Position numbers and translations under genes: made by a program. 64,000 bases of DNA, taken from NCBI GenBank assembly GCA_964242595.1, contig CAXTBC010000015.1:1-64000 (forward strand). Reading direction: 5' to 3'. The stretch is from BOG-908 sp964242595. Lineage in GTDB: Bacteria; Pseudomonadota; Alphaproteobacteria; Acetobacterales; Acetobacteraceae. Shown here one piece after another: positions 45,601-52,713 of the stretch; position 1 is the stretch's first letter; each line of letters starts with the position of its first letter. The notes beneath the pieces are model-generated. The model was not told the DNA's origin and ran no database searches. It was given only the letters and a program-made list of their open reading frames with translations.

Positions 45601-47380
45601 GGACGATGGCGCTTTCGTGTTCACGGCGCTCGAGGTGAAGACCACGCTCGATGCGGACCTCCCGGAGGAGGAAGAGCGCGTGACCGACGGTCTCGCGCAG
45701 GTCGCGTCGACGGCTTCCGTGGTTCAGCGGGCGTTCGACGACGAGACGGGCGACGTATTCACCGCGCCCCGCCTCGAGATGCTCAAGGAGGTGCTCGTCC
45801 GCGCGGCGGGCGTGCGCTGGTCGACCGAGGAGGCGGACGCCGATCATCGCCGCCGCTGGGGCCCTCGGCTTCGCGAGCTGTTTGACCCGGTGTTGCGGCC
45901 ACCCGTCCGCGTCGAGGGCGAGGTGGTGCTGGTGAAGCTGCGCGCCAATCGGCCGCCGACGCGCAGGGCCATCGCGTGCGATGGCATCCCCGCCACCCTG
46001 TCGGTGGTCACGGAGCCGCTCGCACGCGCGCTCCTCGGGATCGCCGACGACGGCGCGGGCGGCGAACCGACCCCGCCGGTTTTGCCTGCGGGGGCTCCGC
46101 CGCCGGAGGAAGGCCGTCAAGTGGCGGGGCGCAACGCCCGACCGATCGCGCGCACGGCCTCCAAGGAGGAACCGTCCGCCCCCGTCCCTGCGTGGGACGC
46201 GGACGTCGTGGCGGCGTCCGCGGAAAGGGCTGAGGCCATGATCCCTCAGGAGCTTGGGATTCCGGCGACCGTCAACGCCGCCCAGGTGCGGGGAACGCCC
46301 TCGGCAGGCCAGGAGCCTTCGGCGGGGACCGGGGCGTGGCCGCCACCGCTTAACGCGCTCGGCATGATCGGGCAGATCGAGGCAGCCCGCGAGCTCGCCG
46401 ATCTCGCGAGGCTGTCGAAGGGCTGGAACGAACGCTTCCCCGACAAGCTGCTCGTCGGGCCGCCCGGCGTCGGCAAGACGTCGGTCGCCTACGAGGTGGC
46501 GAGGAGATTGCTGCAGCTCGAACCGATCCTCTTCAACGGCGCCGACCTCAGGCGTCCGGAGATGATCGTCGAGCGCCTCCGCAAGTCCGACATGGTCCCC
46601 GAGCTGGCTGCCGATGAGATCGGGCCGGTGGCGGTCGAGCCGTGCGTCGTGTTCATCGACGAGGTGCACGCCATCTCCGGGTCGGTTGCGACGGCATTGC
46701 TGAGCGCCTTGGACGAGCGGCGGACGACGACCGTGGACAACGTCGCCTACGACTTTTCGCGTGTCGTGTTCCTGCTCGCGACGACCGACCCCGGAAGGCT
46801 GAGCGAGGCCTTCCTCAGCCGTCCGACCCGGACGACACTGCGGGCATACACCCTCGAGGAGACAGCCGGGATAGTCTGGCTCCGCGGACGGGGTCTGCTC
46901 GACGAGGCCGACCTCCCTCGCGAGGCCTGCCTGGAGATCGCGGCGCGCATGCAGTGCGGCCCGCGCCCCAGCGTCCAGATACTCGGGCCCCTCCGGGCGC
47001 ACTTCTACTCGCTCGCCGAAGCGGAGAGCGGCGGCGAGCCACCCAGCCGCCAGACGGTCGCCTCGCGCATGAACGCGGTGGACGTCGGACGGTGGTTCTC
47101 CGACACGATGCAAATCGACGCGAATGGGCTCGGTCCGATACACCGTGACCTGCTCGGCATCCTGGCGAGCCGAGGGGCCGTCTCCGAGGACGAACTCCGC
47201 CGGTCGTTGGCCATTTCGAACAAAGCCGACTTCATTGAGGTGAGCGAATACCTCACGCGGCTCGGCCTAATGCGAGTGGGAACCGGGGGGAGGGCGCTCA
47301 CGCGCGACGGGCGGCGGTACGTGCTCCAGGGCGCCGCGATGGACCTGCGGGACCGCATACCGCGCAGGGGCGCCGGCTGA
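42653..47380 (+). CDS. giant protein: PD-(D/E)XK-like nuclease motif and RuvB-like AAA+ module
   Basis: A 1,575-residue protein. Residues 1-950 are of unknown fold. Around 976-996, CDLLSL (D976), then FVFTALEVKTT (E994-x-K996), fits a PD-(D/E)XK nuclease core. After a Pro/Ala-rich linker (about 1110-1215) comes an AAA+ domain with Walker A GPPGVGKT (1269-1276), Walker B VVFIDE (D1336-E1337), sensor LLATTDP, and a RuvB-like winged-helix end (LGPIHRDLLGILA, VSEYLTRLGLMRVG). This suggests a DNA-translocating motor joined to a nuclease. Last of four coupled genes; an 11-bp hairpin overlaps its stop codon. Confidence 0.72.
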   Translation: MAISAPALVAEALAEWIASGLHRHNDFAREGLPACDPGRLLALLGELSRVAGTSLSVALVGFGVTAAELEALASGTGVGSVTDDLHMATDWRNHRGEHPRIIALARGYNPSVHGLSFFARESSSGLAAHLLRWASRQRAFTGTPMHARLLAELADSESLSGLRSLDAVARFLEAWNASGDGPDAPRSALPALGLLPDPRLFEDTDVGRRLARNLAVRAVITVLAPGEIRQRRQRAERYVSDERRHEMMGALRRLERFRIGDQSSGLTMDDAERIVRPPREMPNEADDPVASESSADTDPGVSSAQRMREGEFDALVGGREEDLEAIGEAIDRGWEEYDRNGDRIIATAETSLGPVPVDLSVDPRAITWTEAFCSADVFGGLIETEVLDLAQALERYAECEPVFLVTEGIWRHDGRDFSLERLLEGWDAAVGVGAVRPLALVWQELRERRAILAGHVRKLLVHPREFLDTHRGVRETCSQYLALASELYGGIQARFQVVSDESPEWAQATLDALLSLDLLQVRIRHDADRVAAKAVMLPLHPLHLWRYYRMGEMLRAFASDADLRPEDRRALLEELQRPEQFLSVVRAGRAPAQRGLDQVLPVAKHIHGLATFENLKNAISSADGVDTLVRAVDGYVLLYPNHARPLRLALVNPPEPTRIIERVVKLLDDRRGAAGGIGRIEVDVYSTDGHGDRLAAAAVLEGGAQDLIYEKVAAERLEIRVASAPDGPLAQLIDSAFGRRRYHVLGLFDESSISIRKQRVDGFLRMSPFCVRNEIKVDSILGEIKLRPHPGEPPFSDYVLMIQARQGELLDTAMYAAADGDELRALTDRLVTGPDPLARWVVLADRALPREAGMTSVRLLERDDGKRRVLLAAGDYDRLADVMEVAFQHCNLPVGRCNLAEILRQGARLVGGGLLDLVRKQSGEADNANVVGFVGMLLAARDERRRNADCLVASVDTKVARLWLRLGTGGPANRCDLLSLRREDDGAFVFTALEVKTTLDADLPEEEERVTDGLAQVASTASVVQRAFDDETGDVFTAPRLEMLKEVLVRAAGVRWSTEEADADHRRRWGPRLRELFDPVLRPPVRVEGEVVLVKLRANRPPTRRAIACDGIPATLSVVTEPLARALLGIADDGAGGEPTPPVLPAGAPPPEEGRQVAGRNARPIARTASKEEPSAPVPAWDADVVAASAERAEAMIPQELGIPATVNAAQVRGTPSAGQEPSAGTGAWPPPLNALGMIGQIEAARELADLARLSKGWNERFPDKLLVGPPGVGKTSVAYEVARRLLQLEPILFNGADLRRPEMIVERLRKSDMVPELAADEIGPVAVEPCVVFIDEVHAISGSVATALLSALDERRTTTVDNVAYDFSRVVFLLATTDPGRLSEAFLSRPTRTTLRAYTLEETAGIVWLRGRGLLDEADLPREACLEIAARMQCGPRPSVQILGPLRAHFYSLAEAESGGEPPSRQTVASRMNAVDVGRWFSDTMQIDANGLGPIHRDLLGILASRGAVSEDELRRSLAISNKADFIEVSEYLTRLGLMRVGTGGRALTRDGRRYVLQGAAMDLRDRIPRRGAG

Positions 47381-47397
47381 GGCCGACGCCCCTGCGC
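47362..47397 (+). terminator. hairpin at the end of the giant gene
   Basis: GCGCAGGGGCG (47362-47372) pairs with CGCCCCTGCGC (47387-47397), an 11-bp perfect stem with a 14-nt loop containing the stop codon. No U-run follows, so it is either a weak terminator or an mRNA 3'-end stabiliser. Confidence 0.5.
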
Positions 47398-47506
47398 CAT
47401 CCCGGACGTCCGTGACGGACGGCGACGCCGTGTATCCAGCGCAACGGCAGAACCCCAATCTGGTGACGGAAGGCGCTCGCTTCCTCGTCCTCGGATGACG
47501 CACTTG

Positions 47507-48424
47507 CTAAAGGCGGTCATCTGACGCGGCGGCTCGCGTGGTCCGTTGCGGAGGCGCAAGGACGAGTCGGACGATCCCGACGCGTTTCAGCGCGTCGAAT
47601 GCCTCCCGCGACATCGACTCCGGCGCATAGCCAACGTTGTCGCACCGCAGGATCATGTCGCCGCTCATGCGGATGTGGAGCCGCCTCACGATCAGGGCGT
47701 TCTCGACCTCGATCACGTAAATGCCGCCGTTCTCGAGCGGACGGTCGGCGCGGATGTCGACCGTCAGGACCGCGCGCATGGGGATGCCAGGCTCCATGGC
47801 GTCGTCCGCCGCCTCGACCAGCAGCAGATCCTCGGGCTCCGTGTTCAACCACGCCTTGAGGAACTCCTTCTTGAAGGCGAGGTGCTCGACCACCTGCGGG
47901 TGATCATGGAGGTTCGCCTGCGGGGCCGTGAGCGCATCGACGTTCGCCCGCGATATGCCCACGTAATCCTGAAGCGTCGCAGCCACGGCCCTGGTCTGCT
48001 GAAACACGAATGGCCTCCCGCTCCTATCCTGCCGCAAAGGCGATTGCCTAGTGTCGACGAACTCACGTGTTCCCTCGGCGACTGAGCCAGGATCCGCCTT
48101 TCCCGCCGGTAGCTGGCTCCCAGGCCGGCGGGGCGCCGACACTCTGCCGGACTGCCCGGGGCTGGCGCGGCCGCTGAAGAGCCAGTCGCCGGGGACGCCA
48201 GTGGCGTGGGCGATGGACGTCAGGACGCTCGCTGGAACGTCGGCGCCGTCCAAATAGCGGAGGATCTGCTTCTCGCTGCGGGCGAGGCGGACAGGCCACT
48301 CCGACCGCGGCGTGTCCGCCAATGCCAGGCGCATCCTGTCCGTCAGGGTCAGGTGCGTGCCGTCGGGCATCGACTTGACAAACGCTCCGCGCGGCCCGGC
48401 GGATTTGTCTTGCGCACCAGACAT
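47507..48424 (-). CDS. second CI/LexA-like regulator, probably protease-dead
   Basis: A 305-residue protein: an N-terminal helix-turn-helix-like region (about 25-85, LTDRMRLALADTPRSEW and VLTSIAHATGVPGDWLFSG), a linker, and a C-terminal S24-like domain. The nucleophile position reads DDAMEP, not DSM, and the base position reads IVRRL, not VKRL, so self-cleavage is unlikely. AGGAC lies 5 nt before ATG 48424. Divergent from tnsA across a 485-nt gap; it may repress the transposition genes and itself. Confidence 0.7.
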   Translation of the reverse strand: MSGAQDKSAGPRGAFVKSMPDGTHLTLTDRMRLALADTPRSEWPVRLARSEKQILRYLDGADVPASVLTSIAHATGVPGDWLFSGRASPGQSGRVSAPRRPGSQLPAGKADPGSVAEGTREFVDTRQSPLRQDRSGRPFVFQQTRAVAATLQDYVGISRANVDALTAPQANLHDHPQVVEHLAFKKEFLKAWLNTEPEDLLLVEAADDAMEPGIPMRAVLTVDIRADRPLENGGIYVIEVENALIVRRLHIRMSGDMILRCDNVGYAPESMSREAFDALKRVGIVRLVLAPPQRTTRAAASDDRL

Positions 48425-48909
48425 ATTTGTCCTATTCGCGATTTTGGCTCACGGCTGGCTTCCGCTAGCGCCGTCGTCCAGGTGGAGGTTACCAGCATGC
48501 CGCGCCATCGTCGCCGAAGATCATTCTCGCCCGATTCGCGCGGGTGTGTGGAGCTGGATCATACCATATCCAGTGGCGCGCCACCGGGTGCCCAACATGC
48601 CGGTTCGTTCTCCCCAAACTTCGGCAGAGACGCTGTTCTTGCGGACCGGCGCGTCAAGCCCGCATTGATCTGCTTCGTATTCGACCGTCACAACTGCTGC
48701 GCCGAACGGCGAGGCATCCTCATTGGCTTCCACGTCGGCTTCGGCGATGACGCATTCGAAGCGGTACGGCTTCGGCTCCTCGAATCGCTCGCCACCCCGG
48801 GCGCCCGCCTGGCGACAGATGTGTCGCCCGCCGTGGTCTCTTGTCGTCTCGCTCCTGTGAAAGACGGCCCAATCACCTGTGACCCCGGTTCAAGGGTCAG
48901 GAGCCGGCG
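48425..48909. other. 485-nt gap upstream of tnsA
   Basis: Lies between the divergent regulator and tnsA, so it should hold both promoters and the regulator's operator. An open frame on the plus strand (ATG 48497 to 48913) crosses most of it, but the translation shows no domain and I do not call it. CGCCACCGGG/CCCGATTCGCG-type short repeats are not convincing. Confidence 0.45.
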
Positions 48910-49641
48910 ATGAGGCGTCATGGTTCATCGACCATCCTCCTCCCAGGCTTCGATCTGGAGGTCAGCACCGTGCCGCTCAGGCGCGTTGTCACGCGTAGCT
49001 CGGTAAGCGGGAATGGCAGGTTCCACAGTCGGAAGATGGACTCCAACATCGTGTGGGAATCGCCCATCGAGCTCGCCTTCCTGCTGAGGGCGGAGCTCGA
49101 CCCCACCGTAACGGCCATCTACGCGCAGGCTCTGGAAGTGACCTGGGACGATGGCCAGCGAAGCCGGCTCCACTACCCGGACTTCGTCATCTGCCGCGGC
49201 GGTGCCGAGGTGCACGAGGCCAAGGCCGACAAGCAGGCCGCCTCCGAGAAGGTCGTCTCCCGCACGGCAGCCGTGAGGCGGCATCTGATGGAGCACGGTG
49301 CCGAGTATGGCCTCGCGATCGGGAGCGCGTTGCGCGCCGAGCCGACGTTCAGCAACGCGGCGACAGTCGCCCGCCGCCTGCTCGAACGCGTCAGCGAGGA
49401 CCTGGCGCGCGGCGTGGTCGCCATGGTGCAGGACCACGAGCCCATAAGGCTTGGCGACGTGGTCTCCGGGCTTGCCGCCGCGGGCTGCACCGAGGCGACG
49501 GTGCTGACGCTCGTCGCGCACAACCGCATCCACGTCGACTACAGGCGGCCGGTGGACGACGATGCCTTGCTGTGGGCGAACGGCATCCCGACCCACCACG
49601 AACTCCTTCTCCCAAAGCCAGCGAGCGGCGGCAGGCCATGA
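48910..49641 (+). CDS. tnsA: TnsA-like transposon endonuclease
   Basis: A 243-residue restriction-enzyme-like nuclease that cuts the 5' strands at transposon ends, enabling cut-and-paste movement. The catalytic set is visible: E54 in SPIELAFLL, D91 in HYPDFVI, and E103-A-K105 in VHEAKAD, a PD-(D/E)XK core. The C-terminal part is helical and probably contacts TnsC. The tnsB ATG overlaps its stop (ATGA). Presence of TnsA indicates excision with both strands cut, unlike Tn5053-type elements. Confidence 0.85.
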   Translation: MRRHGSSTILLPGFDLEVSTVPLRRVVTRSSVSGNGRFHSRKMDSNIVWESPIELAFLLRAELDPTVTAIYAQALEVTWDDGQRSRLHYPDFVICRGGAEVHEAKADKQAASEKVVSRTAAVRRHLMEHGAEYGLAIGSALRAEPTFSNAATVARRLLERVSEDLARGVVAMVQDHEPIRLGDVVSGLAAAGCTEATVLTLVAHNRIHVDYRRPVDDDALLWANGIPTHHELLLPKPASGGRP

Positions 49642-51767
49642 CGCGCCTGAACATCAAGCTTACCGACCGGATACTCAAAGACTCCCAGACCTACCGCTTC
49701 GAGGAGAGGCGCGAAGGCGAGCTGGACTTCAGGAGCACCTCCTGCGGAGAGCGGCTGACCTTCACGGACGTCGAGCTGGCGACGGCCGTCGGGAAGGGCG
49801 AGCTGGAGATCCTTCACGGAAGCCAGGAAACAGCGGCGGTGGAGACGCTTACGGCCTGCCGGGTCGGGGATTTCACGATGCTTTCGGACGGGGAACGCGC
49901 TCGTGCCAGGAACCGGCTGGCGTACGTCGTGGCCGCGCAGAGGCACGGTAATCGCTGCATGTCGGAGACGGTGCTGAAAAGCATCATAGCGGAGACGGCG
50001 CGCCAGCAGACCGGCGAGAAGGAGCCGAGTACCCGCCAATTGAGGCGCTGGCTACGAATGACCGGGCCGGCCCCCGTCGCAAGCCATTTCGTCAGCTCCA
50101 ACCGCGCCAAGGGCAACAGGGTCGATCGGCTGGACTTCAAGGTCCGCAAGATCATCGAGGAAAGGATAGACCGGGACTCCCTCAAGCGTCCACCGATCAA
50201 GCTGACGACGCTGCATGACTACGTCAGGGCGGACGTCGTGGATCTCAACCGTACTGCCGTCCCGCAGGTGAAGGTGCCTAGCTACAAGGCTGTACGCGCG
50301 GCTGTCGCGTGCCGTTCGCCTCGCGACCTGATGGCAGCTCGAAAGGGAGAGGCGGCCGCGGCCCACGAATTCGACCCCGTGAGCCTACAGAAGGATCCCG
50401 AGGCGCCCTTGGACGTTGTGGAACTGGACCACACGCCAACCGACCTCATGGTGATCTGCGAAAGGACCAGGCTACCGCTTGGACGCCCCACCGTGGCGGC
50501 CATGATCGACAGATGCACGCGGATGCCGTTAGGTATCTATCTCGGGTTCGAGCCGCCCAGCGTCCACACGGTCGTGGAATGCCTCCGCAATGGAATGCTC
50601 CCGAAAACCTACGTCGATCAGAAGGTCGCGCGGGGGGAATGGGCCATAAAGCACCGATGGGATGCCTTCGGGAAGCCTAGAACCCTGCTTCTTGACCGGG
50701 CGTTAGAAAACATCGGCACAGACTTGGACGACCTAGCGGCCGAACTGCGCATGCATATGAGGATCGCTCCAAGGAAATCAGGCAACTACAAGGGCGCCAT
50801 CGAGCGGTTCGTGAAGGAATTGAACTACAGCCTCCTGCACGAGCAGCCCGGGACGACGTTCGCGAACATCATGGACCGGGACGACTACGACCCCGCGAAG
50901 AACGCGGTAATCACGCATGACAGGCTGCTCTACGTGCTCCATCGCTGGGTGGTTGACGTGTACGCCAACGGCCCGCACCGCGGGATCATGGACGCTCCTG
51001 CGAAGCTCTGGGACGAAAAGGTAGTCAAATACCCCGTCGAGCCAGTCTCCAACATCATGCAGTTCGACATGCTGCTCGGTCGGACGGACGTCCGGATCCT
51101 CGACAGGTGCGGCTTGGAGTTCAGGGGCCTGTTCTATTCGTCCGACCGCCTGGTGGCGCTGCTGACGGACCCCGACTTCGTCAAGCGCTTTCCGAAGCAC
51201 GACGTAACGTTCCGATATGGGGCGGGATGCCTGGGCAGCGTTCGCGCCTATGACCCGATCCGCCGCGAATACTTGGAGGTGCCAGTCCAGGAGCGGTTCA
51301 AAGACTATGCGACGGGCTTGTCCATCTGGCAGCACCAGCTGATCCGCAAGTATCGGACCGACAGGATGAAGGCGAACTCCGACACGGACGGCATGGCGGA
51401 GGCGAAGGTGGCACTTGCGGAAGAATTCAGGCAGGCCGGCGATGACAGGAAGAAGATGCGAGGCCGCAAGAAGGCTGCCCGGCACGATGGTGTCGGGCGC
51501 TTGGCGCCGGCTGGCACGGACGAGTCCACCAGCCCCATCGGCAGCCAGGACCATGCGCGCCGCGCCGCCGTGAAGGCAGTCACCTCGGCACCATCATCGC
51601 AGCGCCAACTCGGCATGCCCACCAAAGGCAAAAGACCGCATCTCACGGTGGTCGGAGAGTCGGGTAGTCGCCTGCTCAAGCCCACCCCGGTCAGGCCATT
51701 GGAGACTGCGTTCGAGGATGACGTTGACCTATATGCCAAGAAGGGGATCACCCGTGACAAGGAGTAG
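49638..51767 (+). CDS. tnsB: TnsB/TniA-like DDE transposase
   Basis: A 709-residue integrase-fold transposase that binds the end repeats and joins 3' ends to target DNA. The triad is D264 (VVELDHTP), D353 (LLLDRAL) and E389 (GAIERFVKEL), with the 35-residue D-E spacing of DDE enzymes. The N-terminal 230 residues contain helix-turn-helix-like segments for end binding; the C-terminal tail is basic and disordered (RKKMRGRKKAARHDG), as in proteins that touch TnsC. It overlaps tnsA by 4 nt and tnsC by 14 nt. Confidence 0.92.
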   Translation: MTRLNIKLTDRILKDSQTYRFEERREGELDFRSTSCGERLTFTDVELATAVGKGELEILHGSQETAAVETLTACRVGDFTMLSDGERARARNRLAYVVAAQRHGNRCMSETVLKSIIAETARQQTGEKEPSTRQLRRWLRMTGPAPVASHFVSSNRAKGNRVDRLDFKVRKIIEERIDRDSLKRPPIKLTTLHDYVRADVVDLNRTAVPQVKVPSYKAVRAAVACRSPRDLMAARKGEAAAAHEFDPVSLQKDPEAPLDVVELDHTPTDLMVICERTRLPLGRPTVAAMIDRCTRMPLGIYLGFEPPSVHTVVECLRNGMLPKTYVDQKVARGEWAIKHRWDAFGKPRTLLLDRALENIGTDLDDLAAELRMHMRIAPRKSGNYKGAIERFVKELNYSLLHEQPGTTFANIMDRDDYDPAKNAVITHDRLLYVLHRWVVDVYANGPHRGIMDAPAKLWDEKVVKYPVEPVSNIMQFDMLLGRTDVRILDRCGLEFRGLFYSSDRLVALLTDPDFVKRFPKHDVTFRYGAGCLGSVRAYDPIRREYLEVPVQERFKDYATGLSIWQHQLIRKYRTDRMKANSDTDGMAEAKVALAEEFRQAGDDRKKMRGRKKAARHDGVGRLAPAGTDESTSPIGSQDHARRAAVKAVTSAPSSQRQLGMPTKGKRPHLTVVGESGSRLLKPTPVRPLETAFEDDVDLYAKKGITRDKE

Positions 51768-52656
51768 CCCCGAGGCGCCTCGGTGGTCCAAGACCGACCC
51801 GGCCGTGCGCCGCGCCAGGGTCCGCGACCTTTTCGTGCAGCGGCCGACCACGGATCACCTTGGGATCCTATTCGATCAGGTTCGCTCTGATCGTCGTGGC
51901 CTGCCGGAACCAAGTTGCGTCGTGCTCACCGGCGAGGAGGGTACCGGAAAGACCAGTTTCCTGAAGGCATACGCTGCGAAGTTCCCAAGCAAGCGAATGG
52001 GCGGCAGACTTATCCAACCAGTGCTATACGTGGAGTTCCTAGGCAGCACCACGACGCTCGGCGCGGCCAAGGTGCTCCTCGAGGGCCTTCAGGACCCAAC
52101 GCACGGCGCGGGACGCCTACACGACCTGATATTGAGGACGATAGACCAGATCAGGAAGCAGGACGTCGAGATAGTTCTCGCGGACGAGTTCCAGCACCTG
52201 ACCGAAACCGGCCACAAGCGGCTGAACAAGGCTGGTGACTTCATCAAGCAGGCCAGCAAATTAGCAAACGTTCCTTTCGTCATGGCGGGCATGAGAAGCG
52301 TCCTCGACATCGTCGACTTCAACAAGCAGCTCGCCAGCATCACGCCCCACCGCAAGACGCTTGATGCGTTCAGTTATGAGACTGGCGCCGATCGGCTCGC
52401 GTTCCGGACCTTCTTGGTCAGCATCGACATGGACCTGCCGTTCGACGAGGTAGCAGGGTTCGCGGATCCTGATCCATCGCAGAAGCTGTACAACGCAACC
52501 GCTGGCTCGATGCGCCCACTGATCAGGCTCATACGAAGCGCGGCCATCCATGCAATCGACCGTGGCGCATTGAGGATCGCGGACTCCGACCTGAGTCATG
52601 GCTACGATCAGATACGCGGAGCGAGCTCGTGCGGAAATCCTTTTGAGGAGTCTTGA
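51754..52656 (+). CDS. tnsC: TnsC/TniB-like AAA+ regulator
   Basis: A 300-residue ATPase that assembles on target DNA and recruits the transposase. Walker A GEEGTGKT (60-67) and Walker B VLADEFQHL (D144-E145) are intact; MAGMRSVLDIV with the following RKTLDAFSY is the sensor/arginine region of the TniB family. GTG 51754 with AAGGGGA upstream is preferred over an in-frame ATG at 51718. Size is closer to TniB than to the longer Tn7 TnsC. Confidence 0.9.
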   Translation: MTRSSPEAPRWSKTDPAVRRARVRDLFVQRPTTDHLGILFDQVRSDRRGLPEPSCVVLTGEEGTGKTSFLKAYAAKFPSKRMGGRLIQPVLYVEFLGSTTTLGAAKVLLEGLQDPTHGAGRLHDLILRTIDQIRKQDVEIVLADEFQHLTETGHKRLNKAGDFIKQASKLANVPFVMAGMRSVLDIVDFNKQLASITPHRKTLDAFSYETGADRLAFRTFLVSIDMDLPFDEVAGFADPDPSQKLYNATAGSMRPLIRLIRSAAIHAIDRGALRIADSDLSHGYDQIRGASSCGNPFEES

Positions 52657-52713
52657 GAAGTTACTAGTAGACCCCGCCAGAGCGCCGGGCAGAAGGCACC
52701 TTCCAAACCAGCG

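Noticed and set aside
33188..47380. BREX, DISARM, Dnd/Ssp or standard Druantia system
   Set aside because: No PglZ, DUF1998 helicase, methyltransferase, or sulfur-modification (DndCDE-like) gene is present. The sizes of the last three plus-strand proteins recall the DptF-DptG-DptH set, but I saw no HerA-type motif, so I do not use that name.
48497..48913. Open frame upstream of tnsA as a gene
   Set aside because: The translation shows no domain or plausible composition, and it covers the region expected to hold the tnsA promoter.
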